Assembly: GCF_039729145.1 (NCBI RefSeq)
Contig: NZ_CP155793.1
Location: 2,108,001 to 2,172,000 of the forward strand
DNA: 64,000 bases
Direction of reading: 5' to 3'
Origin: Microbacterium sp. SY138
GTDB lineage: Bacteria; Actinomycetota; Actinomycetes; Actinomycetales; Microbacteriaceae
Shown here: one piece after another, positions 50,178-58,989 of the stretch
How the letters are laid out: the number at the start of each line of letters is the position of its first letter
Numbering within the stretch: the first letter of the stretch is position 1
The notes under the pieces: model-generated
Databases searched by the model: none
Told to the model about the DNA's origin: nothing
Seen by the model: the letters and a program-made list of their open reading frames with translations, nothing else
Position numbers and translations under genes: made by a program

Positions 50178-50513
50178 TCAGTGACCGACGACGAGGAGCA
50201 GGATTCCGCTCACCACGGCGGCGGCGCAGAGCGCGAAACAGCCGTAGGCGCCGACCAGGGCCACCGTCTTCTGGCCCTCGGTCAGCGGGCTCTTGCGTGC
50301 CGCCTTCGCCGCCTGCTTCTCGGCGCGCTTGAGTTCCTTCTCCGTGATCACGGTGATGGCGTCCGTGAACTCTGCAGGACTCACCACCGGGGCCCGCCCG
50401 CTGCGCACGAGCAGTCGGAGTCCCAGCGCGTAGAACGTGACGATGGCGGCGGCGCCGATGAGGGCTGCCGCGAACACCTGGAGGAAGGCGACCCAGTCGA
50501 TCACGACGTTCAT
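50178..50513 (-). CDS. Small membrane protein coupled to the Pit phosphate transporter
   Basis: 111 residues with two membrane segments (about 9-33 and 84-107) and a charged central region with a short coiled-coil-like stretch, EKELKRAEKQAAKAARKSP. Not a recognised named family. The ATG overlaps the stop of the pit gene by four bases (ATGA), so the two are translationally coupled, and the protein may be an accessory subunit or regulator of the transporter. Similar small genes follow pit in other Microbacteriaceae as far as I recall, without an assigned role. Confidence 0.8.
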   Translation of the reverse strand: MNVVIDWVAFLQVFAAALIGAAAIVTFYALGLRLLVRSGRAPVVSPAEFTDAITVITEKELKRAEKQAAKAARKSPLTEGQKTVALVGAYGCFALCAAAVVSGILLLVVGH

Positions 50514-51913
50514 TCGGACTCCCCGTTCCGGTCGGCGTCGGGCTTCGTCGTCGAGGCCGCAGCCTTCGACGAGCCGGCACCGGCCTTGGCCTCCGCCTTC
50601 TTGGCCTTCTTCTTCTCGGCTTTCTTCTCGGCGTCCTTCTTCGCCTGGGCCTTCGCCTGGGCCTTCGCCTGCTCGCGCGCCTCGGCACGGGCCCTGGCCT
50701 CGGCCTTGGCCTGCTCGATGCGCTGCTGGCGGCGCGTCGGCGGAGGCGTATCGGGGAGTTCGACGGCCCTGCCGGACTCGGCGACGTCACTCATCGCGTT
50801 CGCCGGGGTGACAGCATTGCGACGCGAACGCATGAAGAGGCCGAGGATGATCACCAGGGCGATCACGGCATCGATCGCCACTCCCCAGTTGCCCAGCCAG
50901 ACCACCAGCAGCGCCGCGAGAGCGCCTACGCCTCCGGCAGCGGGAAGCGTCAGCAGCCAGCCGACTCCGATGCGGCCGGCGGTCCGCCAGCGCACGGTGG
51001 ACCCGCGGCGGCCGAGGCCGGAGCCGATCACCGAACCGGACGCGACCTGCGTGGTGGAGAGGGCGAAGCCGAGGGCGCTGGAGGCGAGGATGGTGGCCGC
51101 GGTCGAGCTCTCCGCAGCGAAGCCCTGGGCGGGCTTGACGTCGGTCAGCCCCTTGCCGAGGGTGCGGATGATGCGCCATCCGCCGAGGTAGGTGCCGAGG
51201 GCGATGGTGAAGGCACACGCGACGATGACCCACAGCTCGGGCTCGTGATGGGCGCCGGACTGCCAGCCGATCGTGATCATCGCGAGGGTGATCACTCCCA
51301 TCGTCTTCTGCGCATCGTTGGTCCCATGGGCGAGCGCGACGAGGGACGACGTGAAGATCTGGCCCCATCGGAAGCCGTCGCGGCCGTCGGGCTTCCCGTC
51401 GTAGCGACGGGTGACCGAGTAGGCGATCTTCGTCGCGGCGAACGCGATCAGCCCTGCCGTGACAGGGGCGATCAGGGCGGGGAGCACGATCTTCGAGAGC
51501 ACCATGCCGAAGTCGATGCCCCCGATCCCCGCACCGACCAGAGTGGCGCCGATGAGTCCGCCGAAGAGCGCGTGCGACGAGCTCGAAGGCAGCCCCAGGA
51601 GCCATGTGAGCATGTTCCAGGTGATCGCGCCGATGAGACCGGCGAAGATCAACGAGAGGAACAGATCGGCTCCCGCGGAGATGATCGCATCCTCGCGGAT
51701 GATGCCGCCCGAGATGGTCTTGGAGACCTCGGTGGACAGGAAGGCGCCGACGAGGTTCAGCACTGCGGCGAGGAGGACGGCGGTCTTGGGCTTCAGCGCG
51801 CCGGTGGCGATCGGCGTCGCCATGGCATTCGCCGTGTCGTGAAAGCCGTTGGTGAAGTCGAAGAAGAGTGCCAGCGCGATGACAAGCACGACGATGAGGG
51901 CTGCGGTTTCCAC
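50510..51913 (-). CDS. pit: Low-affinity inorganic phosphate transporter, Pit family
   Basis: 467 residues. Two PHO4-type repeats flank a central loop: FFDFTNGFHDTANAMATPIATGAL near residues 18-41 and SSLVALAHGTNDAQKTMGVITLA near 190-212, both family signatures; about ten membrane segments. Uptake of metal-phosphate with protons is expected. The C-terminal 80 residues form a very charged tail of Ala/Lys/Glu repeats, probably coiled-coil and cytoplasmic. The GTG at 51913 is used because it starts the first membrane helix region; a very long open frame upstream is noise. A PHO-type triplet of 11-base repeats lies 64-96 bases upstream. Confidence 0.94.
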   Translation of the reverse strand: METAALIVVLVIALALFFDFTNGFHDTANAMATPIATGALKPKTAVLLAAVLNLVGAFLSTEVSKTISGGIIREDAIISAGADLFLSLIFAGLIGAITWNMLTWLLGLPSSSSHALFGGLIGATLVGAGIGGIDFGMVLSKIVLPALIAPVTAGLIAFAATKIAYSVTRRYDGKPDGRDGFRWGQIFTSSLVALAHGTNDAQKTMGVITLAMITIGWQSGAHHEPELWVIVACAFTIALGTYLGGWRIIRTLGKGLTDVKPAQGFAAESSTAATILASSALGFALSTTQVASGSVIGSGLGRRGSTVRWRTAGRIGVGWLLTLPAAGGVGALAALLVVWLGNWGVAIDAVIALVIILGLFMRSRRNAVTPANAMSDVAESGRAVELPDTPPPTRRQQRIEQAKAEARARAEAREQAKAQAKAQAKKDAEKKAEKKKAKKAEAKAGAGSSKAAASTTKPDADRNGESE

Positions 51914-51976
51914 CGTTCGCTTTCGGTCGTTTGAGGAAGAAGGAGATGTCGACGAGATCGACGTGACGAACGAAGA

Positions 51977-52009
51977 GTTCACCGTGGGTTTGACTTCCGT
52001 TAACCGGCC
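51977..52009. promoter_or_regulatory. PHO-box-like triple direct repeat
   Basis: Three adjacent 11-base units, GTTCACCGTGG, GTTTGACTTCC and GTTAACCGGCC. Each has a 7-base core near GTTCACC plus 4 variable bases, the layout of the Streptomyces PhoP box. It lies between pit and the divergent peptidase gene, read in the direction of the latter. Orientation relative to pit is reversed, so which gene it controls is open. Confidence 0.6.
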
Positions 52010-52057
52010 CCGGTGAATTCTCCCACCCTCCCCCGTGCCGGTCAACTCGACCTGGGA

Positions 52058-52063
52058 TAGCGT
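52058..52063 (+). promoter_or_regulatory. -10 element of the prolyl oligopeptidase gene (leaderless)
   Basis: TAGCGT six bases before the GTG at 52070. Confidence 0.65.
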
Positions 52064-52069
52064 GAGACG

Positions 52070-54169
52070 GTGACTGACGCCCCTGCCGCCGACCGCCGCT
52101 CGACCCTCCGCACCCATCACGGTGACACCTTCGAGGATCCCTACGAATGGCTTCGTGCCAAGGAATCCGCCGAGGTCATCTCCCACCTCGAAGCGGAGAA
52201 CGCCCACACAGACGCCGAGACGGCGCACCTCGCCGATCTGCGCGAGAGACTCTTCCAGGAGATCAAGGGCCGTGTCCAGGAGACGGACCTGTCCGTCCCC
52301 ACTCGCCGAGGGGACTGGTGGTACTACAGCCGCAGCGAGGAGGGGGCCCAGTACGGCATCCACTGCCGCGCCGCTGCCGCCCCGGACGACTGGACTCCCC
52401 CGCGTCTCGAGCCAGGAGTCGCGGTTCCGGGAGAGATCGTGCTCCTCGACGGCAATGTCGAATCGGAAGGACACGACTTCTTCTCGCTCGGCGCTTTCGA
52501 CACGTCTGACGACGCCACGAAGCTGCTCTGGTCCACCGATTTCGAGGGTGACGAGCTCTACACCGTGCACGTGCGCGACCTCGCCACGGGCACCACGCTC
52601 GACGACGAGATCCCGAACACGGGCGGCGCCTTCTTCACGCCCGACGGCACCGGGGTGCTCTACACGACCCGTGACGAGGCCTGGCGCCCCGACACCCTGT
52701 GGCTGCATCGCCTCGGCACGCCGGTGTCGGACGACGTGCGGCTCTTCCACGAGCCGGACGAGAAGTTCTGGCTCGGGGCAGGGATCACCCGCAGCCGCCG
52801 GTATCTGGTCATCGCGGTCGGCTCGAGCATCACGAGCGAGGAGTACCTCGTCGATCTGACCGGCGAGCTCACCGCTGAGCCGCAGCTGGTCTGGCCGCGT
52901 CGCGAAGGCGTCGAGTATTCCGTCGAGCACGCGGTCGTGGGCGGCGAGGACCGGTTGCTCGTGCTGCACAACGACGGAGCCCTCGACTTCGAGCTCGTGT
53001 CGGTCGCCGCCGCGGACCCCCGGGGATCGCGGCACGTGGTGGTGGCGCACGAACAGGGCAGACGCCTGCTGGGTGTGGACGCGTTCCGCGACTTCGCCAC
53101 CGTGGAGTACCGCAGCGAAGGACTCGAACGCGTCGGCCTGCTCGACTACGAGACGGATGTCGTCGACGAGCTGGCCTTCGACGAGCCGCTCTACTCCGCC
53201 GGAGTGAGCGGGAACCCCGAATGGCACTCCCCGTTCCTGCGCCTGGGATACACGTCGTTCGTGACGCCGGGGACCGTGTACGACCTCGATCTCGCGACCC
53301 GCGAGCTCGTGCTGCGCAAGCAGGTGCCGGTGCTGGGTGGATACGACCCCGCCGACTACGGGCAGAGGCGTGAGTGGGCGACCGCTGCGGACGGCGTCCG
53401 CGTGCCGATCTCGCTCGTCTGGAAGCGCTCGTTCGGCGAACCCGGGGGCGAGGCACGGCCGGTGCACCTGTACGGGTACGGCTCGTACGAGCACTCGATC
53501 GATCCCGGCTTCTCGGTCGCGCGCCTCTCCGAGCTGGACAGGGGTGTGATCTTCGCGGTGGCGCACGTCCGCGGTGGAGGAGAGATGGGGCGACAGTGGT
53601 ACGAGGACGGCAAGCTCCTCCACAAGCGCAACACCTTCACGGACTTCGTCTCCTGCGGCGAGCACCTGGTCGAGACCGGGGTCACGGCACCGACTCTCAT
53701 GGTGGCCGAGGGCGGCAGCGCCGGGGGCCTGCTGATGGGGGCTGTGACGAACCTCGCGCCCGGGCTCTTCGCCGGCATCCTCGCCGGGGTGCCTTTCGTG
53801 GACGCCCTGACCACGATCCTCGACCCGTCGCTGCCGCTGACCGTGATCGAGTGGGACGAATGGGGCGACCCCCTCCACGACCCGGATGTCTACGCCTACA
53901 TGAAGTCGTACAGCCCGTACGAGAATGTCCGAGACGGCGTCGAATACCCGCGGATCCTCGCCGTCACATCCCTGAACGACACCCGTGTGCTCTACGTGGA
54001 GCCCGCCAAGTGGGTCGCCCGTCTACGCGAAGCCGGGGCGAAGGACGTGCTCCTCAAGTGCGAGATGGTCGCCGGGCACGGCGGCGTGAGCGGGCGCTAC
54101 AACTCTTGGAAGGAGCGGGCCTTCGAACTCGCCTGGCTCCTCGAGACGCTCGGCCTCGCCGACGCCTGA
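52070..54169 (+). CDS. Prolyl-oligopeptidase-family peptidase (S9A, protease II-like)
   Basis: 699 residues: N-terminal DPYEWL motif, a beta-propeller from about 70 to 400, and a C-terminal alpha/beta-hydrolase domain. The catalytic serine is in EGGSAGGLLMG (about residue 548), the acidic residue in SLNDTRV and the histidine in GHGGVSGR. This is the oligopeptidase B (PtrB) pattern, cutting peptides after basic residues; acidic residues in the propeller that favour Arg/Lys are not verified. No signal peptide, so cytoplasmic. The GTG start is supported by TAGCGT six bases before it. Confidence 0.94.
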   Translation: MTDAPAADRRSTLRTHHGDTFEDPYEWLRAKESAEVISHLEAENAHTDAETAHLADLRERLFQEIKGRVQETDLSVPTRRGDWWYYSRSEEGAQYGIHCRAAAAPDDWTPPRLEPGVAVPGEIVLLDGNVESEGHDFFSLGAFDTSDDATKLLWSTDFEGDELYTVHVRDLATGTTLDDEIPNTGGAFFTPDGTGVLYTTRDEAWRPDTLWLHRLGTPVSDDVRLFHEPDEKFWLGAGITRSRRYLVIAVGSSITSEEYLVDLTGELTAEPQLVWPRREGVEYSVEHAVVGGEDRLLVLHNDGALDFELVSVAAADPRGSRHVVVAHEQGRRLLGVDAFRDFATVEYRSEGLERVGLLDYETDVVDELAFDEPLYSAGVSGNPEWHSPFLRLGYTSFVTPGTVYDLDLATRELVLRKQVPVLGGYDPADYGQRREWATAADGVRVPISLVWKRSFGEPGGEARPVHLYGYGSYEHSIDPGFSVARLSELDRGVIFAVAHVRGGGEMGRQWYEDGKLLHKRNTFTDFVSCGEHLVETGVTAPTLMVAEGGSAGGLLMGAVTNLAPGLFAGILAGVPFVDALTTILDPSLPLTVIEWDEWGDPLHDPDVYAYMKSYSPYENVRDGVEYPRILAVTSLNDTRVLYVEPAKWVARLREAGAKDVLLKCEMVAGHGGVSGRYNSWKERAFELAWLLETLGLADA

Positions 54170-54190
54170 GCGCCGGACCTCCTGGTGTGA

Positions 54191-54208
54191 GCGCCCGTTC
54201 GTGGGCGC
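54191..54208 (+). terminator. Terminator of the prolyl oligopeptidase gene
   Basis: GCGCCC-N6-GGGCGC hairpin, with further imperfect pairing outside, 22 bases after the stop codon. Confidence 0.6.
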
Positions 54209-54211
54209 CAC

Positions 54212-54400
54212 ATCAGGCGATCACGTCAGAACAGTCCAGGGTCTGCACCGGCGCAAGACGCACACCTGAGAACCCGCGGCTGTTTCACCGCGCGACCCGG
54301 GCGCGATTCGACGCGCGACATAGAGCACGCGAGATCAGGCGAACACGCCGCATCAGGCACGCGGGAGGAGAAGTCGCCTGATTCCGCGAGGTCGCCTGAT
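54212..54400. repeat. Cluster of TCGCCTGAT motifs in both orientations
   Basis: ATCAGGCGA at 54212-54220 and 54334-54342, a partial ATCAGGC at 54352-54358, then the reverse complement TCGCCTGAT at 54374-54382 and 54392-54400. The left copies face the right copies, so the cluster can fold into stems. It fills most of the 261-base gap between the peptidase and pfkA, which holds no gene that I can see. Either an intergenic repeat family or an extended regulatory site. Confidence 0.55.
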
Positions 54401-54430
54401 TCGGCGTGATGGATCCGATCGCTCTCGGAC

Positions 54431-55459
54431 TCAGCCGAAGAGCGCCGCAGCCTCGTCGTAGCGGTAGCGCGGGACGGTGTTCAGTTCGCCGAGCGCATCG
54501 GCGAACGGCACCCGCACGATGTCGGTGCCCTGCATGGCGACCATCTGACCCCACGCGCCGTCCACGATCGCGTCCGCCGCATGCAGCCCCAGGCGCGTGG
54601 CGAGAACGCGGTCGAAGGCCGACGGCGATCCACCGCGCTGGATGTGGCCGAGGATCGTCGCACGCGTCTCGATGCCGGTGATGCGCTCGATCTCGGGGGC
54701 GAGCTGGTCGCCGATACCGCCGAGGCGCGGTCGATTGAAGGCGTCGAGCCCCTTGTCGCTGTATGCCTCGTCCATCCCGAGGAGCTTGAACCCCTCGGAG
54801 ACGACGACCAGGGGCGCGCGACCGCGGTCGTGGGCGCTGGTGACGAGCTCCGTGATGTCGTCGATCGACATCGGTACCTCGGGGATGCAGATGACGTGCG
54901 CACCGGCAGCCATTCCGGCGTGCAGGGCGATCCAGCCGACGTGCCGACCCATGACCTCGGCGACCATGCAGCGCTGGTGGGAGTCACCGGTCGTGCGGAG
55001 GCGATCCATCGCGTCCGTGGCGATGTTCACGGCTGTGTCGAAGCCGAACGAATAGTCCGTCGCCTGCAGGTCGTTGTCGATCGTCTTGGGGACGCCGATC
55101 ACCTTGATGCCGTCCTTGGCGAGGCGGTCGGCGGCTGCGAGCGTGCCTTCACCGCCGATCGCGATGATGCCGTCGATCTTGTGCCCGTAGAGGGTCTTGG
55201 CGATGTTCTCGGCTCCCCCGCGCTCGCCCTCATACGGGTTCGTGCGGCTGGTGCCGAGGATCGTGCCGCCCACCTTCGACAGCCCCTTCACCTCGTGCCG
55301 GGTCAGCGGCATGAAGTCCCCGTCGACGAGTCCGCGCCAGCCGTCGCGGATGCCGACGAACTCCAGGTCGTATGAGGTCGTGCCCTTGAGCACGATGCCG
55401 CGGATGACCGCGTTGAGGCCGGGGCAGTCGCCGCCGCTCGTCAGGATGCCGATCTTCAT
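54431..55459 (-). CDS. pfkA: 6-phosphofructokinase
   Basis: Phosphorylates fructose 6-phosphate in glycolysis. 342 residues of the PFK-A family: SGGDCPGLNAVIRG near 8-21, GGEGT at 102-106, PKTIDND at 124-130, and MGRHVGWIA near 170. The residues that separate donor types are Gly at the 104-like position and Lys at the 124-like position, a mix known from ATP-using actinobacterial enzymes such as those of Streptomyces; PPi-using relatives have Asp and Lys. ATP is therefore the more likely donor. The ATG at 55459 gives the family N-terminus; no strong ribosome site is evident. An upstream C-run lies at 55490-55497 on the minus strand. Confidence 0.94.
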   Translation of the reverse strand: MKIGILTSGGDCPGLNAVIRGIVLKGTTSYDLEFVGIRDGWRGLVDGDFMPLTRHEVKGLSKVGGTILGTSRTNPYEGERGGAENIAKTLYGHKIDGIIAIGGEGTLAAADRLAKDGIKVIGVPKTIDNDLQATDYSFGFDTAVNIATDAMDRLRTTGDSHQRCMVAEVMGRHVGWIALHAGMAAGAHVICIPEVPMSIDDITELVTSAHDRGRAPLVVVSEGFKLLGMDEAYSDKGLDAFNRPRLGGIGDQLAPEIERITGIETRATILGHIQRGGSPSAFDRVLATRLGLHAADAIVDGAWGQMVAMQGTDIVRVPFADALGELNTVPRYRYDEAAALFG

Positions 55460-55664
55460 GCTGGTGCCTTCAGACGTTCGGGAGATGGGGGGGGAACAGG
55501 CGACGCTGCCTTCGATCGACACTAGCGCCCCTGCGTGCCCGGGCGCCATTCGGGCTCGACGAAAAACGCCGATCTTGACAAGGCGATTCGCCGATATCGA
55601 TGAACTTCCCGCCGACGCCGGCTTTCGCACCAGATCCCGCGTTAAGAACAGCCGATCTTGAGGC

Positions 55665-57809
55665 TTACGCTCCGCCCAGCGCCTGTCGCAGCAGGTGCAT
55701 GAGCGCCGCCAGCTGCACCGGCTCCCCGGCCGACTCCTCGACCGCTTCCCCGTCGAGGGCGCGTGCCGCGAGTCCCTGCTTCTGGTCGATCAGCTCGGCG
55801 ATCTTGGTGTCGATGGTGTGCGCGGCGATGATCCGCCACGCCGTCACCGGCTCGTCCTGCCCGATGCGGTGCACGCGGTCGATCGCCTGCGTCTGCTCGG
55901 CTGCCGTCCACGACAGCTCGGCGAGGACGACGTTCGACGCCGCCTGCAGGTTGAGTCCCACACCGGCAGCGGTGAGAGAGCAGACGGCGATGCCGACCTC
56001 GGGGTCGCCGTTGAAGTCGTCGATCGCCTGCTGGCGGGTCGTGGACGTCTGGTCCCCACGGATCGAGACCGAACGGATGCCGGCGGCGGCGAAGTGCGCC
56101 TCGGCCTGGTCCATGACGTCGATGTGCTTCGCGAAGAACACGACCTTGCCGACCGAACGCTGCAGCTGAGCGGCGTAGTCGGCAGCCAGTGGCGCCTTGG
56201 CCTGACCGATGCGCCGGACCATGGTGAAGACATTGTCTCCCCCGGTGCCGGCGGCCTTCGACTCCTCGAGCTCGTTCTGGGCGACCAGCCGCACGATGTC
56301 GTCGTCGATCTCTCCGGGTGCGAGTCCACGGTCGCCGCGGGCCTCGATGATGCGGCGGTAGCGAGCGGCGAGGCGCTCCCCCAGCTCGCGCTCGGCCTGG
56401 CGGATGCTGCGCCCGAACTCGTCGTCGAGCTGCACCGGCAGATCGGCGATCAGCTTGTCGGGCAGGTCGGCGGCGACGTCCTTCTTCTTGCGGCGGACGA
56501 TGCCCATCGAGATCACCGCGTCGCGCGCTTCCGGATAGAAGGCCTTGTCCGCCGGGGTGAATCCGGTCGCATCGAGCTTTTCCATGAGCTCGGGCCCCGG
56601 CTTCTCACCGGTGGTCCAGCCGAGGAAGCGCCAGATCGCGTCGAAGTCCTCCACGTCGTTGATCAGCGGCGTACCCGTGAGGGCGAGCATCAGGGGGTCG
56701 TGCCCGGGAGTGCGCTCGCGCACCTGGGCGGCCAACGACAGCACGTTCTGGGAACGCTGCGAGGAGAGATTCTTGATGAAGTGCGCCTCGTCGACGACCA
56801 TGCCGCGCAGCCCGATCGAGGCGAGCCAGGACATGTGCCGATCGAGGATCTCGTAGTTCACGATGAACACGTCGGCGAACGCATCGATGTCGTCGCCGTC
56901 ACCCTGGATCACCGTGGCACGACGCTGTGGAGTCCAGCGCTCGACCTCGCGCGCCCAGTTCATCTTCACGACGTTGGGGACGACGACGAGCAGCGGGTAC
57001 GCGCCCGCCACGGAAGCGGCGAGCACTGATTGCGCGGTCTTGCCGAGTCCGGGCTCATCGGCGAGGAGGAAGCTGCGGTGCCCCGCCTTCACGGCTTCGA
57101 GGAACCGGGACTGGTGCACCATGACCTCGAGGCCCTTGGGCGAGATGTGGTCGAACTCCGGCGCCGGAGGCAGATCCATGGACGCGGCGGATCCGCCGGC
57201 TCCGGTCTCGAAGGCCTTGTACAGCGGCCCCATGAGCTCCCAGCCGTCGAGGCGGCGTCGCGGCGTGGCGCTCGAACGGGGCGTCAGGTCGGGAGCGAGG
57301 AAGGGATTGGCCAGTTGTCGAGCTTCGACGGACGGCGGGGTGACCTGTCGCTCGGCGATCGCCGCCGGGATCGTGGAGATCTGCACCGGTGCAGCGTCGG
57401 CGATGATGAGCTCTTCCGGGGCGAGGTCGGCGCCGGATTCAAGCAGCCAGTCGCGGCGCATGCGCTTCGCCACCGGCGATGTCGCCTGGTCGGCCTCCAG
57501 CAGCTGGATGAGCGAGGTGTCGCGCGCAGCCGTCTTGGCGAGGATCGTGGCGACGCCGTCGAGCCGCTTCAACAGCTCGGCGCGAGCAGGATCACCGATC
57601 TCGGCATCCGCCTTCACACGCGCGCGCTCTTCGCGCACCAGGAAGGCGATCACCTGGAACTTCACCCGATTCGTGGGGCCGAGCTTCCCTCGCTGCGACT
57701 TGGCCTCGATCTCGCGCACCTTGCGCGCGAGGATCGGGATGAGGGGTGCCTCGTCGTCACGACGGGACGTCTTCTTGCGCCGCGTGGCGGCGGTTGCCGT
57801 AGTCGGCAT
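55665..57809 (-). CDS. SNF2-family DEAD/DEAH helicase-like ATPase
   Basis: 714 residues: an N-terminal region of about 200 with no clear domain (Lys/Arg-rich start, helical), then a full SNF2 motor. Walker A is DEPGLGKTAQ at 251-260, the DEAH box is at 340-343, and the C-terminal helicase lobe ends with VHRIGQ near residue 662. The layout resembles SMARCAL1/HARP-like remodelling or annealing helicases more than RapA. A role in DNA repair or replication-fork handling is likely but not shown. CAGGAGGAG precedes the ATG. It is not next to nuclease, methylase or other defence genes. Confidence 0.9.
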   Translation of the reverse strand: MPTTATAATRRKKTSRRDDEAPLIPILARKVREIEAKSQRGKLGPTNRVKFQVIAFLVREERARVKADAEIGDPARAELLKRLDGVATILAKTAARDTSLIQLLEADQATSPVAKRMRRDWLLESGADLAPEELIIADAAPVQISTIPAAIAERQVTPPSVEARQLANPFLAPDLTPRSSATPRRRLDGWELMGPLYKAFETGAGGSAASMDLPPAPEFDHISPKGLEVMVHQSRFLEAVKAGHRSFLLADEPGLGKTAQSVLAASVAGAYPLLVVVPNVVKMNWAREVERWTPQRRATVIQGDGDDIDAFADVFIVNYEILDRHMSWLASIGLRGMVVDEAHFIKNLSSQRSQNVLSLAAQVRERTPGHDPLMLALTGTPLINDVEDFDAIWRFLGWTTGEKPGPELMEKLDATGFTPADKAFYPEARDAVISMGIVRRKKKDVAADLPDKLIADLPVQLDDEFGRSIRQAERELGERLAARYRRIIEARGDRGLAPGEIDDDIVRLVAQNELEESKAAGTGGDNVFTMVRRIGQAKAPLAADYAAQLQRSVGKVVFFAKHIDVMDQAEAHFAAAGIRSVSIRGDQTSTTRQQAIDDFNGDPEVGIAVCSLTAAGVGLNLQAASNVVLAELSWTAAEQTQAIDRVHRIGQDEPVTAWRIIAAHTIDTKIAELIDQKQGLAARALDGEAVEESAGEPVQLAALMHLLRQALGGA

Positions 57810-58038
57810 GCTCCTCCTGAGCGTGAAGGCTCCGGCTTCCCCAGGAAGCCATGGGCCGTTCTCGTTGTCCGCGTGTGGCGTGAGCCAGGACCGTACGAAC
57901 AGTGGATCTTCTTCCCGTCGGGGATCGCGAGATTCGCGAAGTTCGGCGGGAGCCGATGTCCATTCTATGTCATCGTGCCCGCGTGGACGCGATCGCCCAC
58001 GCCGAGCCGCCCATTCGAACCGCCGAACGGGTCGCGCG

Positions 58039-58989
58039 CTACGACGTCAGTCCGAGGGCCCGTGCGGCATCGTTCACGTCGGCACCCATCTGCTCCATCA
58101 GCTTGTCGATGCCCTCGAAGGCCACCATGCCCCGCAGTCGGTCGACGAACTCGACCGTGACGTCGTGCCCGTAGAGGTCGAGGCCGGTCTCGCCCAGCAC
58201 GTGGGCCTCGACCTGGCGCACGAGGACATCGTCGAACGTGGGGTTGGTCCCGACCGAGATGGCCGAAGGGTGCCGGATGCCGGTGTCGTGGTCGACGAGC
58301 CACCCGGCATAGACGCCGTCCGCCGGAACGAAGGCATCGACGATGGTCGAGAGATTCGCGGTGGGGAAGCCCAGCTCCCGCCCGCGCTTGAGCCCGTGCA
58401 CGACCTCGCCGCGCACATCCGGGTACCGCCCGAGAACGGTCGCGGCTGTCGCGACATCGCCCTCCATCAACAGTTCGCGGATCCAGCTCGACGACACGCG
58501 CCGCGAAGAACCCGGAAGGTAGACGTCGTCGACGACCTCGACCGAGAAGCCGTAGCGGGGTCCGAGTTCGCGCAGCAGCTCCGGCGTCCCCGCTCCCCTG
58601 TTCCCGAACCGGAAGTCCTGCCCGACCAGGACCGTCGACACCTGGAGGGCTCCCACGAGGATGTCGACGACGAAATCCTCCGCGCTGCGGGCCGCGAGTT
58701 CCTCGTCGAACGTGAGCACCAGCGTCGCGTCGAGCCCGAGCTCACCGAGGAGCTCGAGCTTGCGGTCGACCGTGACGACGTTCTCGGGGCAGCGATCCGG
58801 GCGGATGACGGCCAACGGGTTGCGATCGAACGTGACCGCGACCGATCGGCTCTCGGTGGCAGCAGCCGCCTCCTCGAGGCGCGCGATCACAGCGCGGTGG
58901 CCGGCGTGGACCCCATCGAACTTGCCGATGGCGACCGCGCTCGGGCCGAAGTCGTCCGGCACCTCATCCGGGCTTCGGAAGATGATCAC
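58039..58989 (-). CDS. ribF: Bifunctional riboflavin kinase / FAD synthetase
   Basis: 316 residues. N-terminal FAD synthetase half: AVAIGKFDGVHAGHRAVI with the nucleotide-transferase GxFDGxHxGH motif, and SSSWIRELL with the serine/arginine loop. C-terminal riboflavin kinase half: VVHGLKRGRELGFPTANLS with the GFPTAN motif, and GVYAGWLV. It makes FMN and FAD for the flavoenzymes of the cell. Start GTG at 58989 overlaps the upstream membrane gene stop by four bases (GTGA). It belongs to the truB-ribF backbone pair; three kb of membrane genes lie between. Confidence 0.96.
   Translation of the reverse strand: MIIFRSPDEVPDDFGPSAVAIGKFDGVHAGHRAVIARLEEAAAATESRSVAVTFDRNPLAVIRPDRCPENVVTVDRKLELLGELGLDATLVLTFDEELAARSAEDFVVDILVGALQVSTVLVGQDFRFGNRGAGTPELLRELGPRYGFSVEVVDDVYLPGSSRRVSSSWIRELLMEGDVATAATVLGRYPDVRGEVVHGLKRGRELGFPTANLSTIVDAFVPADGVYAGWLVDHDTGIRHPSAISVGTNPTFDDVLVRQVEAHVLGETGLDLYGHDVTVEFVDRLRGMVAFEGIDKLMEQMGADVNDAARALGLTS

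Noticed and set aside
51914..53878. An open frame that extends the pit gene 655 codons upstream
   Set aside because: It is antisense to the well-supported prolyl oligopeptidase gene; the GTG at 51913 already begins the family N-terminus.
55665..57809. The SNF2 protein as part of a defence system (DISARM- or Gabija-like)
   Set aside because: No methylase, phospholipase D, nuclease or DUF partner lies nearby; neighbours are pfkA and ribF.
57810..58038. A small gene or SOS box in the gap upstream of the SNF2 helicase
   Set aside because: Frames there have poor composition, and the repeated GAAC pieces do not form the spaced palindrome of a LexA site. Only promoter-like TAGAAT and TACGGT hexamers are visible.
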